A DNA stretch of 64,000 bases, from contig JBCCXD010000003.1 in the NCBI GenBank assembly GCA_039192165.1, positions 310,001 to 374,000 on the forward strand. Reading direction: 5' to 3'. The notes beneath the pieces were generated by a model. That model searched no databases. It had not been told where the DNA came from and worked only from the letters and a program-made list of their open reading frames with translations. This document shows, one piece after another, positions 16,087 to 24,343 of this stretch. The position numbers were made by a program, and so were the translations under genes. The DNA is from Dinoroseobacter sp039192165. Its GTDB lineage: Bacteria; Pseudomonadota; Alphaproteobacteria; Rhodobacterales; Rhodobacteraceae. Positions within the stretch are counted from its first letter, which is position 1, and every line of letters starts with the position of its first letter.

Positions 16087-16962
16087 TTAAGACAACAAAC
16101 CGGCGTGGATCATTGCGTCCTTAATCGCCAGTTTCACACCCTCAGTCAGCCCAATGAGGGGAGATCGCACCTCCGGGCCGCAACGGTCGAGCAGGCTCAG
16201 CGCATATTTTGCACCAACAAGACCGGGCTCGAGGAAGATTGCAGTGTGCAGGGGCATGAGCTTGTCCTGCAAGATGAGGGCGCCCGCGTAATCGCCCGCG
16301 AGTGTCGCTTCCTGGAACTGTGCACAGAGCATCGGAGCAACGTTGGCCGTAACCGAAATACACCCCACGCCACCATGGGCGTTGAACCCAAGTGCGGAGG
16401 CATCCTCGCCGGACAATTGAATGAAATCGGGCCCGCAGGCTGCGCGTGTATACGACACGCGGGTGATATCACCGGTGGCATCTTTGACACCTGCAATGGT
16501 TGGCAACTGTGCCAGTTCTGCCATCGTCTCGGGGACCATATCGACCACCGAGCGACCGGGGATATTGTAGATGATGATCGGCAGATCCGTCGCCTGCGCA
16601 AGCGTGGTGTAGTGGGAGATCATTCCAGCTTGCGTCGGCTTATTGTAGTACGGTGTGACGACCAACGCACCGGTGGCGCCTACTTTTGCTGCGTGCTCCA
16701 GAAAGCGGACCGCCTCGACAGTGTTATTTGATCCCGCGCCTGCAATAACCGGAACCCGCCCGGCGGCCACTTCGACGACTTTGGCGACGACGGTTTCATG
16801 TTCGTCGTGACTGAGGGTCGGGCTCTCGCCAGTTGTGCCTACAGGCACCAGCCCGTGTGAGCCCTGCTCAATCTGCCATTCGACCAGAGCCTCGAGCGTC
16901 TTGTAGTCCACGGCACCGTCTTTCATTGGCGTGACCAGTGCTGGCATCGACCCTTTGAACAT
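16087..16962 (-). CDS. dapA: 4-hydroxy-tetrahydrodipicolinate synthase
   Basis: First committed enzyme of the diaminopimelate/lysine pathway; condenses aspartate semialdehyde with pyruvate. TIM barrel of 291 aa with the pyruvate-binding GTTGESPTL (42-50), Tyr132 (IIYNIPGR, with Arg137) and Schiff-base Lys160 (GVKDATGD). The ATG at 16962 sits behind a perfect AGGAGG ribosome site; the in-frame upstream frame to 17034 is rejected. First gene of a six-gene minus-strand run. It is divergent from the soluble lytic transglycosylase across 156 bases. Confidence 0.96.
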   Translation of the reverse strand: MFKGSMPALVTPMKDGAVDYKTLEALVEWQIEQGSHGLVPVGTTGESPTLSHDEHETVVAKVVEVAAGRVPVIAGAGSNNTVEAVRFLEHAAKVGATGALVVTPYYNKPTQAGMISHYTTLAQATDLPIIIYNIPGRSVVDMVPETMAELAQLPTIAGVKDATGDITRVSYTRAACGPDFIQLSGEDASALGFNAHGGVGCISVTANVAPMLCAQFQEATLAGDYAGALILQDKLMPLHTAIFLEPGLVGAKYALSLLDRCGPEVRSPLIGLTEGVKLAIKDAMIHAGLLS

Positions 16963-17118
16963 GATGGCGCCTCCTGACATTTTGTCGTGAACTTTTGATT
17001 TGCCTTCGGCGGATACTCTCTGCTTTGGGGGCAAGGCAAGGGCCCGAGCGAAGAAACCTTGCCGGGATGGGTGTGTCCACCCTATCTGTAAGCTGCGCAG
17101 AAAACAGGAGCAGTGCGC

Positions 17119-19053
17119 ATGATCCTACTTGGTAGAACTATCATTCCGGCTTTGGTCGGTCTGGTCTTGTCGGCTGCGTCGCTTTCGGCCGGCCCTTTGT
17201 CGGACGCGCTTCAGGCCGCGCGTGGTGGTGATTGGACCCAGGCTCAAAGACTGTCGTTGCGTCTTCCGGCAGAGCAACGTGACGTCGTGGCCTGGTCAAG
17301 TCTGCGAGCCGGTAAGGGTGAGTGGTCCTATTATCGGGAGTTTCTTTCACGCAATCCCGATTGGCCGGGCCTGCGTCTTATGCGGCGCGCTGGCGAGGGG
17401 AGCATTCCCGACACAGCATTGCCCGCGGACATCGTGGCATATTTTGCAGCAGAACCTCCGCAGACCGGCGCAGGATCGCTTAGGCTGGCTGCGGCTTTGC
17501 GGGCAACTGGTCAGACCACTGAGGCCAGTGAGGTTATTGTACGGGCATGGAAAACGATGCCGATGAGTGCTGCCGAGACTTCGGAGATCCTCCGCCTATA
17601 CTGGAGCGAAGTGACGCCGCACAATATCGAGCGGCTGGACCGACTGCTATGGGATGGTCGCACCAGCGCGGCTCGGCGCATGTTCGATCTTGTTCCGGAT
17701 GGATGGCAGCGGCTTGCCGAAGCCCGGATTGCTCTGAGAACTGCGACGCCTGGTGTTGATGGCTTTATTACGCGCGTCCCGACCGAACTGGCCGAGGACG
17801 CAGGACTTGCTTATGAGCGTTTCGAGTGGCGCGCCCGCAAAGGCCGGTTCGAAAGTGCGGCAGAGATTCTGGCGGCCCGCTCAGTGTCTGCAGAGGCGCT
17901 GGGCGAGCCTGAGAATTGGGCCAACCGACGCCGCGGTTTGGCACGCGATTTCATGCGAGATGACAAGAACAGAGCAGCCTATGAACTGGCCTCAAAGCAC
18001 TTTCTGACCGAAGGCCGCCATTACGCCGATCTCGAGTGGCTTTCGGGGTTTCTGGCGTTGCGAAAACTTGACGACCCGGAAACAGCTTTGCGTCACTTTC
18101 GGAATTTTCGCGTTGCTGTTCTGACCCCGATTTCGCTGGCGCGGGCAGGGTATTGGGAAGGGCGCGCGCTGGAAGCACTGGGTCGCAACGAAGATGCCAA
18201 AGCCGCTTATATGTTCGCGGCCGAATATCAGACCGCGTTCTACGGGCAGCTCGCGGCAGAACGTGCGGGTCTTCCCACGGACCCGGGCGTTGTCGGCACA
18301 GAAAGCTACCCTGCCTGGGCCAGCACACCTTACGCCACAAGTTCGGTTTTTATCGCCGGGGACGCGCTTATGCGTGAAGGGGAACGGGATCTGGCGGAGC
18401 GTTTTTTTCGGCATCTGGCTGAGAGGCTGACCGCGGAGGAGGTTGGCAGTCTTGCACAGTACACGTTGGATGAGGGCGACCCGCATATCGCCCTCAGGCT
18501 TGCAAAATATGCAGCATCTCGCGGCGAGGTATTGCATCGCCCCTATCACCCGATCGCCGAACTTGGGGCTGGCCTGCCTGTGAACCGGGCGCTGGCGCTC
18601 GCGGTGGCGCGGCGCGAAAGCGAGTTCGACCCTGTCGTGATCTCTCCGGCGGGTGCGCGCGGTATGATGCAATTGATGCCCGGCACAGCGCGCGAAATGG
18701 CGCGCGCGCTGGGGGAACCCTATGATTTGGGCCGGCTGCTGACCGACCCTGCGCAGAATGCGCGGTTCGGGTCGGCCTATCTGGACCGCCTTATCGACGA
18801 ATTTGGCGAGAACCTGACCCTTGTGGCGATCGGTTATAACGCCGGCCCCGGTCGAGCCCGATCGTGGAAGGATCGCTTCGGGAACCCGCGAGGCATGTCG
18901 GAAGAGGAAATCGTTGACTGGATAGAGCATATCCCGTTCAGGGAGACGCGAAGCTACGTAATGCGCGTTTCGGAAAGCCGAGGGGTCTACGGTATGCGCC
19001 TTGCTGGCGAACCCGGTCCATGGTCTGTGGTAGAACGTTTGACTGCCAACTAG
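17119..19053 (+). CDS. Soluble lytic transglycosylase (Slt70-like)
   Basis: Periplasmic peptidoglycan-cleaving enzyme of 644 aa that makes 1,6-anhydromuropeptides. A Sec signal (about 1-25) is followed by a long alpha-helical superhelical region (about 30-470) and a C-terminal goose-lysozyme-like domain. There VARRESEFDP carries the catalytic Glu500, with GARGMMQLMPGTA next and the IGYNAGPGRA motif further on. The ATG at 17119 has an AGGAG site 8 bases upstream; the GTG at 17113 would be too close to it. Its stop shares a CTAG with the convergent EamA transporter. Confidence 0.93.
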   Translation: MILLGRTIIPALVGLVLSAASLSAGPLSDALQAARGGDWTQAQRLSLRLPAEQRDVVAWSSLRAGKGEWSYYREFLSRNPDWPGLRLMRRAGEGSIPDTALPADIVAYFAAEPPQTGAGSLRLAAALRATGQTTEASEVIVRAWKTMPMSAAETSEILRLYWSEVTPHNIERLDRLLWDGRTSAARRMFDLVPDGWQRLAEARIALRTATPGVDGFITRVPTELAEDAGLAYERFEWRARKGRFESAAEILAARSVSAEALGEPENWANRRRGLARDFMRDDKNRAAYELASKHFLTEGRHYADLEWLSGFLALRKLDDPETALRHFRNFRVAVLTPISLARAGYWEGRALEALGRNEDAKAAYMFAAEYQTAFYGQLAAERAGLPTDPGVVGTESYPAWASTPYATSSVFIAGDALMREGERDLAERFFRHLAERLTAEEVGSLAQYTLDEGDPHIALRLAKYAASRGEVLHRPYHPIAELGAGLPVNRALALAVARRESEFDPVVISPAGARGMMQLMPGTAREMARALGEPYDLGRLLTDPAQNARFGSAYLDRLIDEFGENLTLVAIGYNAGPGRARSWKDRFGNPRGMSEEEIVDWIEHIPFRETRSYVMRVSESRGVYGMRLAGEPGPWSVVERLTAN

Positions 19054-19928
19054 TTCTTCGCGCGAGCGGAGGCCCGCTCCCGCCACAGCGTAAAAAGACC
19101 TGCGGCTATTACAAGCGTCGCGCCAAGCACCACGTTGCTTCGCAAGGTTTCGTTGAAAACTGTGAGCCCGAGCATTGAGGCCCAGACCAGCTGCAAATAG
19201 GCAAAGGGCTGGACAGCTGAGGCTTCAGATACGTCGTAGCACTTGATCAACAGCCAGTGACCAAGGGCACCTGAAAGACACAATGCACCCATCCAGATCC
19301 AGTCCTCGGGCGCCATTGGCTCCCAAAACCAGATACCGACAATTGTGATGGCGAGCGCGCCGACAGCTCCAGTCCAGAAGAAACTCGTTGCGGCACTGTC
19401 CTGTCGAGCTGCGTATCTGGTCAGAAGACCATAAAGCGCAAAGCAAAGTGCGGCGGCGAGAGGGATCAATGCGGAAATCTGAAAAACGCCTGCACCGGGT
19501 TGCAGGATAATCAGGACACCGGCAAACCCGATCGCGATCGCTGTCCAGCGCCGCCAGCCAACGCGTTCGCCGAGCAAAGGGCCGCTGAGCGCGGCGATCA
19601 GAAGCGGATAGCTCACAAAGACGGCGTGGGTCTCCACTAGGCCCAGGACTACGAATGACACAACCATAATGCAGATCTCGATCACCAGGAGAAGCGCTCG
19701 CGTGATCTGGACAACCGGTTGGGATGTTTTGGCCGCAGCCCGCAAACCGCCCTGCGAGCGCGCCGCGAGGGCCATAACAAAGGCAGCGAAGAACCAGTAC
19801 CTGATCATGACCACCAACAACACGTTGTAGGTCGCTCCGAGATGCCGGGAGAGGCCGTCCTGAAGGGTAAAGACCACCGTTGCCGCGATCATGAGCAGTA
19901 TTCCGAGGCGGGTGTTCTGTTGGCTCAC
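19050..19928 (-). CDS. EamA/DMT-superfamily exporter
   Basis: Inner-membrane permease of 292 aa with about ten predicted helices in two EamA repeats; the first begins GILLMIAATVVFTLQDGLSR and the second near SALIPLAAALCFALYGLLTR. Family members export amino acids, nucleotides or drug-like metabolites; the substrate is not predictable here. Its stop overlaps the transglycosylase stop in a palindromic CTAG, and its start overlaps the mnmD stop by 4 bases. It is therefore translated together with mnmD. Confidence 0.9.
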   Translation of the reverse strand: MSQQNTRLGILLMIAATVVFTLQDGLSRHLGATYNVLLVVMIRYWFFAAFVMALAARSQGGLRAAAKTSQPVVQITRALLLVIEICIMVVSFVVLGLVETHAVFVSYPLLIAALSGPLLGERVGWRRWTAIAIGFAGVLIILQPGAGVFQISALIPLAAALCFALYGLLTRYAARQDSAATSFFWTGAVGALAITIVGIWFWEPMAPEDWIWMGALCLSGALGHWLLIKCYDVSEASAVQPFAYLQLVWASMLGLTVFNETLRSNVVLGATLVIAAGLFTLWRERASARAKN

Positions 19929-20602
19929 AACAGGTATCCGACGCTCATGTGCCGCTTGCGCCCGAAACCCGGCGCTCGGGAGACCTCAAACCCCGCCGCA
20001 GCAAGGGCGCGGCGCACGTGGCCCGCTGCAGTGTAGGTTGCAAACCGACCCTTGGGTGCAGTGTGGCGGGCAACGCAGTGCATCAATTTCGGGTCCCAAA
20101 GCTCCGGGTTCTTTGCGGGAGAAAACCCGTCCAGACACCAGCTGTTTGCTCGCCCATCCCATTGTGGAAGTGTTTCGCGCGCATCTCCGAGGATCAGCTC
20201 GAATGTGAGATCTGGTGCCGAGAATTTCGTGCGGCCCTCCGCCAGTGCATCAAGAACATCGTCGATTTCAGCCGAGATCTCGGGGAAAGCGCGGAGAGCG
20301 GCCCGCATATCCGGGACCGGCATTGGGAATGCCTCAAACGAGCTGAACTGAATCGGCTGATCGCGCTTTAACTCTCGATAGGCCGCCCGCATAACAGCAA
20401 GTGTAAGCCCCGTGCCGAACCCGAGCTCTGCCACGTGATGCGGTTCACCGCGCCGGAACCGCTCAGGCAGCGAGTTCCCGCGCAAGAAGACATGACGGGT
20501 CTCTTCCAGCCCGCCGGCCATTGAATAGTAAGGATCGTCAAAGCGCCGGGAGACAGGAACGCCCTGCTCAGTCCATTCAATCGCACGCTCTTGGCCTTCC
20601 AT
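19925..20602 (-). CDS. mnmD: tRNA 5-methylaminomethyl-2-thiouridine methyltransferase domain protein MnmD
   Basis: SAM-dependent methyltransferase (225 aa) equivalent to the N-terminal MnmC1 half of E. coli MnmC. It completes 5-methylaminomethyl-2-thiouridine at tRNA position 34. Hallmarks are DPYYSMAGGLEETRHVFL (about 23-40), the SAM-binding VAELGFGTGL (57-66) and LDGFSPAKNPELW. The ATG at 20602 is supported by homology; 22 upstream in-frame codons run into the divergent neighbour. The partner FAD domain is encoded divergently as a separate gene at 20662, so MnmC is split here. Confidence 0.92.
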   Translation of the reverse strand: MEGQERAIEWTEQGVPVSRRFDDPYYSMAGGLEETRHVFLRGNSLPERFRRGEPHHVAELGFGTGLTLAVMRAAYRELKRDQPIQFSSFEAFPMPVPDMRAALRAFPEISAEIDDVLDALAEGRTKFSAPDLTFELILGDARETLPQWDGRANSWCLDGFSPAKNPELWDPKLMHCVARHTAPKGRFATYTAAGHVRRALAAAGFEVSRAPGFGRKRHMSVGYLL

Positions 20603-20661
20603 ACGGTTCCGTCCTAAGTCTCCGCAACAAGCGCGCGCGAGCATGGGCAAGGAGGCCGGGA

Positions 20662-21720
20662 TTGGCAATCGCAGATGTCACCGTATTGGGTGCCGGGATT
20701 TTCGGGCTGTCGATTGCCTGGGCCTGCACATTGCGCGGTGCTCAGGTGCGCGTCATCGATCCCGGAGGTGTCGGGGCTGGCGCTTCTGGTGGTGTCATCG
20801 GCGCGATGGCCCCGCACACGCCCGAGAACTGGAATGCAAAGAAGCAGCTCCAATTCGACAGCCTGCTGATGGCCGAACGCTGGTGGCAGAAGATCAGCGC
20901 GGAAACATCGCTTGATCCGGGCTATGCCCGACTTGGTCGGGTTCAGGCAGTTACTGATGATCGGGCATTGGCCCTGGCTCAGGCGCGTAGTGACGGAGCT
21001 GAAGAGCATTGGCAGGGAAAGGCAAATTGGTATGTCGTGCCTGACAGTGAATTTGCAGGATGGCTTGCGCCGACACTGACCGGGTTTGCCATTCACGACA
21101 CACTCTCGGCCCGCCTGCACCCGCGCAAGGCCTGCGCCGCAATGGCTTCAGCGCTCGCGAGCCGAGGCACCGTCTTCGCAAAAGAAGCGTCGCCAGAGGG
21201 TTATGTGATCGAGGCGACTGGCGTTGCAGGCCTGAACGAGCTGTCCGACGCCTTTGGCGCTACTGTCGGAAATGGGGTAAAGGGCCAAGGCGCAGTTCTG
21301 TCCTACGACGCCCGGACCCGCCCGCAGCTTTTTCTGGAAGGGTTACATATTGTGCCTCACAACAATGGTACGGTTGCGGTGGGCTCTACGTCGGAGAGAG
21401 ACTATGCCCAGCCCCAGGACACCGACAAGCAGCTTGATGAACTGTTGGAAAAGGCCCGCGCTCTGGTACCTGCGCTGGCACATGCGCCTGTCGTAGAGAA
21501 GTGGGCCGGAGAACGTCCACGGGCCCGAAGTCGCGCACCGATGCTGGGCCGTCACCCCCTGCGCCCGGAGCGCTTCGTTGCCAACGGGGGATTCAAGATC
21601 GGTTTCGGGATCGCTCCGGCTGTCGCTGAGATGATCGCAACACTTGTTCTTGACGGGAAAGACCAGATCCCGGATGCCTTTCGGCCGGAGGCCAGCCTGC
21701 CGAAAGGCCGGCCAGAATGA
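20662..21720 (+). CDS. FAD-dependent oxidoreductase, MnmC C-terminal (MnmC2)-like
   Basis: A 352-residue D-amino-acid-oxidase-fold protein with an N-terminal FAD-binding GAGIFG (residues 10-15). It is probably the oxidative half of the split MnmC system, which removes the carboxymethyl group of cmnm5s2U34; that role is inferred from its position next to divergent mnmD and from the fold. The start is a TTG at 20662, chosen because AAGGAGG lies 6 bases upstream and no ATG/GTG is well placed; longer upstream starts would run into mnmD. Its stop overlaps the ATG of the TSUP gene (ATGA). A plain glycine/sarcosine-oxidase-like enzyme is the alternative. Confidence 0.8.
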   Translation: MAIADVTVLGAGIFGLSIAWACTLRGAQVRVIDPGGVGAGASGGVIGAMAPHTPENWNAKKQLQFDSLLMAERWWQKISAETSLDPGYARLGRVQAVTDDRALALAQARSDGAEEHWQGKANWYVVPDSEFAGWLAPTLTGFAIHDTLSARLHPRKACAAMASALASRGTVFAKEASPEGYVIEATGVAGLNELSDAFGATVGNGVKGQGAVLSYDARTRPQLFLEGLHIVPHNNGTVAVGSTSERDYAQPQDTDKQLDELLEKARALVPALAHAPVVEKWAGERPRARSRAPMLGRHPLRPERFVANGGFKIGFGIAPAVAEMIATLVLDGKDQIPDAFRPEASLPKGRPE

Positions 21721-22445
21721 TCCTGGGATTTGACTGGGCAATCCTGGCCTTTGCCTTTGCGGCTGTCTTCGCCGGAACGCTTCTGCAAAGGCTCACGGGG
21801 CAAGGATTTGGTATGCTGGCTGCACCTCTGACTGCACTTGTTGTGCCGGAAGTGCTGCCAGCGGCTCTTCTTTTTTTAGGGATTGCCGTGGGCATCGGAT
21901 CCGTTTCGGTCGACCCCAAAGCCCTCGCGCCACGTGAATTGCCACCTGGCTTTGCGGGCAGAGCACTCGGAGCGTTCCTTGCTGCCTGGCTTGCAGCCCG
22001 CCTTGCCGAGCCAGAGGCAATCGCAGCACTGGTGGGCCTCGCTGTTTATCTGGGCATAGCGCTGTCCCTTGTCGGTGTCCGGGTGGCTATAACGCCGTTC
22101 AGTCTTTTTTCAGCAGGGACGTTAGCGGGCGTCATGGCAACGCTCACTGCTGTCGGTGCACCGCCAATGGCATTGCTCTATCAGCATGAAGCACGACAGC
22201 GCGCCACGGCGATGCAGAATGCATTTTTCTGTTGGGGTATGATCGTCAGCGTCACAGCATTGGGCTGGGCCGGTTTTCTGACCGCGCAAGCCGTAATCTT
22301 TGCGCTTTTGATGTTGCCAGCAGTGCCTGTTGCGCTTTGGTGCGCGCGACCACTGGCGCGGCAGGTCGCGAAATCGGCGATCCGGCCCTGGGCACTTGGC
22401 CTTTCGGGCCTCGCCGCGACCACGCTTCTTCTCAGGCTGCTTTGA
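21717..22445 (+). CDS. TSUP-family (TauE/SafE) permease
   Basis: Predicted eight-helix membrane protein of 242 aa from the sulfite exporter TauE/SafE (DUF81) family. The N-terminal half-repeat motif is GTLLQRLTGQGFGMLAAPL, the second repeat LAGVMATLTAVGAPPMALLYQ. Members move sulfite, sulfoacetate, sulfonates or related organic anions; the substrate is unknown here. It is translationally coupled to the FAD oxidoreductase (ATGA). Its 3' end overlaps the convergent FMN reductase gene by 14 bases. Confidence 0.88.
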   Translation: MILGFDWAILAFAFAAVFAGTLLQRLTGQGFGMLAAPLTALVVPEVLPAALLFLGIAVGIGSVSVDPKALAPRELPPGFAGRALGAFLAAWLAARLAEPEAIAALVGLAVYLGIALSLVGVRVAITPFSLFSAGTLAGVMATLTAVGAPPMALLYQHEARQRATAMQNAFFCWGMIVSVTALGWAGFLTAQAVIFALLMLPAVPVALWCARPLARQVAKSAIRPWALGLSGLAATTLLLRLL

Positions 22446-22992
22446 CCGCTGGAAGTCCGGAGGCCACGCGCAGGTCAGACATAAGCTCTTGCAGCGCGCC
22501 AAGGTAAATGTCGTTGGTCAAGGATCCCTTTTCATCAAATTCACGCATTGCACCGCCAACCAGAACTTCAGGTCCGGGAAGCACTTGGGCGCGGAAGGGC
22601 ATCAATGCCAGGCGCAATGCGTAGGTCCCCCGGGCCCCGCCAGCGCGGCCAGCCGCAGCCGCTACAATCGCGACCGGTTTTCCGGCCCAGGGTTTGATGT
22701 CGGTGCGGCTGACCCAATCGAGCGCATTTTTAAGAACTCCGGTCAGGCTCTGATTGTATTCTGGCGAGGATATGATCACTGCATCAGACGCCGCGATCTG
22801 GTCGGCCAGCGTCTGAACTTCGGACGGAATTCCATCATTCTGCTCAAGATCGCCGTCGTAGAGAGGCAGCCTCAAATTCGCCTCCGTGAACTCTGAGGGC
22901 GCAAAGAGCCGCGCGCCCTCGCGCATAAGTTTCGTGTTCATCGAACCCGCGCGCAGCGATCCGGAAATCCCGAGAAGACGACCTTGGTTCAT
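22432..22992 (-). CDS. NADPH-dependent FMN reductase (flavodoxin-like)
   Basis: A 186-residue flavodoxin-fold reductase (PF03358), similar to ChrR/SsuE-type enzymes. FMN phosphate is bound by GISGSLRAGSMNTKL near the N-terminus; the second signature is SSPEYNQSLTGVLKNALDW. Such enzymes reduce flavins, quinones or chromate. The ATG at 22992 lies behind GGAGGA. Monocistronic on the minus strand; overlaps the convergent TSUP gene by 14 bases. Confidence 0.88.
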   Translation of the reverse strand: MNQGRLLGISGSLRAGSMNTKLMREGARLFAPSEFTEANLRLPLYDGDLEQNDGIPSEVQTLADQIAASDAVIISSPEYNQSLTGVLKNALDWVSRTDIKPWAGKPVAIVAAAAGRAGGARGTYALRLALMPFRAQVLPGPEVLVGGAMREFDEKGSLTNDIYLGALQELMSDLRVASGLPAVKAA

Positions 22993-23282
22993 GTGTTCCT
23001 CCAGACATGTACGGTTTCCACCTAGGCCGTGCTGAACCGAAAGACAATCGTGCGACATGCTGGTGCCGGGTTTTGAAAGAGCACTGCTCTCTCCTCACCT
23101 GCCAGCCCCTGAATTTTCACAGTCGGCAACCTGGACAGGTTGGTTTGCACGACACCCGCCCCATCCAAATTGGGTCGGAACCCTTCGTCGGTGCGGTTCC
23201 GAGTGTTCCGGGCCCGTTGGGGCCCAGATAGTCCCGCTGCAGAGGCGCTTGTGCCGGCCCATGGCTTCGCTAGGGTGGGTGC
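22993..23282. other. Divergent intergenic region with inverted repeats
   Basis: This 290-base gap holds no convincing gene. A perfect 13-base dyad AGAGCACTGCTCT (23078-23090) sits in the middle. A perfect 8-bp inverted repeat, TCGGAACC (23175-23182) and GGTTCCGA (23195-23202), lies about 80 bases upstream of the racemase start. The sequence between it and the racemase is GC-rich and palindromic (GGGCCC blocks). It probably includes the promoters for the FMN reductase and the racemase operon. Confidence 0.45.
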
Positions 23283-23990
23283 ATGAAATTACTGGGTCTC
23301 CTTGGCGGAATGTCCTCCGCCTCCACCACGCTCTACTATGAGCGCTTGAACGCGGGCGCCCGGGCCCGGCTGGGAGGACTGCACGGGGCCAACTTGCTTA
23401 TACGACCCGTTGACTTCGCGCCGATCGCGCATTTGCAAGATGCCGGAAATTGGACTGCAATGGGGGACCAGCTGGTCGCGGAGGCCATCGTACTGCAAAA
23501 TGCAGGCGCACAGGTGATCGTTCTCGCCACCAACACAATGCACAAGCTTGCCCCACAGATTACAGCCGCCATCACGGTGCCATTTCTGCATATCGGTGAC
23601 GCAACTGCAGATGCGATCCGGGCTGCAGGGTTACGGTCGCCAGGTTTGATTGCCACGGCATTCACCATGGAGCAGAGCTTTTATACCGACCGGCTCCGTG
23701 CCGCAGGCCTTGCTCCGGTGATCCCAGAGGCCGAAGACCGCCGGGCAGTACACCGCACCATCTATGACGAGTTGTGCACGGGCATTGTGACCGAGGAAAG
23801 CCGCGACTTTTATCTCAGCGTGGCAGAGCGTTTGAAGGACGCTGGCGCGGATTGCCTGATCCTGGGATGCACTGAAGTGGGGCTGTTGCTGACCGAGAAG
23901 AACGCGCCGCTGCCGGTTTTCGATACCACCCATATCCATTGTGATGCCGCTCTCGATTGGGCTCTGGCCCCTGCACAGGTCCCAGCATGA
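23283..23990 (+). CDS. Aspartate/glutamate racemase-family protein (YgeA-like)
   Basis: Cofactor-independent racemase fold, 235 aa. The N-terminus MKLLGLLGGMSSASTTLYY, LATNTMHK at 81-88 and ILGCTEVGLL near 193-202 match the YgeA/RacX subgroup. The second catalytic cysteine is present (Cys196, GCTE). The first position, Cys in classical members (CNT), is Thr83 in TNT. I recall a Thr/Cys pair being reported for the E. coli L-aspartate/glutamate-specific racemase, so this may be an active L-Asp/Glu racemase. First gene of a tightly coupled run with cidA-like, lrgB-like and cobO genes; its stop overlaps the cidA start (ATGA). Confidence 0.85.
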   Translation: MKLLGLLGGMSSASTTLYYERLNAGARARLGGLHGANLLIRPVDFAPIAHLQDAGNWTAMGDQLVAEAIVLQNAGAQVIVLATNTMHKLAPQITAAITVPFLHIGDATADAIRAAGLRSPGLIATAFTMEQSFYTDRLRAAGLAPVIPEAEDRRAVHRTIYDELCTGIVTEESRDFYLSVAERLKDAGADCLILGCTEVGLLLTEKNAPLPVFDTTHIHCDAALDWALAPAQVPA

Positions 23991-24343
23991 TCTGGGCGCT
24001 TTTCGTTTTGCTGGCCGCGCAACTGGCGGGCGAGGTGATCGCACGCTCGCTCGGCTTACTTGTGCCGGGGCCAGTGTTGGGACTTTTACTTCTGCTGGCT
24101 GCGTTGTTGCTGATACCCAGGCTGGCAGAGACTATGCGGTCAGCTGCAAGCACATTGCTGTCGCATCTTTCGCTTTTGTTTGTCCCAGCGGGCGTCGGGG
24201 TCGTGGCTCACCTGGATGTTCTGGGCGCAAATACCGGGCCGTTGCTTGCTGCATTGATCCTCTCGACCCTGCTGGCCATTGTCGCCGGCGCGCTTGTGTT
24301 CGTGGGTGTTGCACGGCTGATGGGACCAGCTGATGATGAGTGA
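23987..24343 (+). CDS. CidA/LrgA-family holin-like membrane protein
   Basis: A 118-residue protein with four predicted helices and the CidA/LrgA signature (LAGEVIARSLGLLVPGPVLG, then FVPAGVGVV). With LrgB-type partners these proteins have been linked to murein hydrolase control in Staphylococcus, to pyruvate uptake in Bacillus (PftAB) and to glycolate/glycerate export in plastids (PLGG1). The ATG at 23987 overlaps the racemase stop; its 3' end overlaps the lrgB start. Holin-like naming is historical; metabolite transport is at least as likely. Confidence 0.9.
   Translation: MIWALFVLLAAQLAGEVIARSLGLLVPGPVLGLLLLLAALLLIPRLAETMRSAASTLLSHLSLLFVPAGVGVVAHLDVLGANTGPLLAALILSTLLAIVAGALVFVGVARLMGPADDE

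Noticed and set aside
17992..19086. 364-codon minus-strand open frame opposite the lytic transglycosylase
   Set aside because: Shadow frame over a well-supported gene; many Arg/His/Cys residues and no family resemblance.
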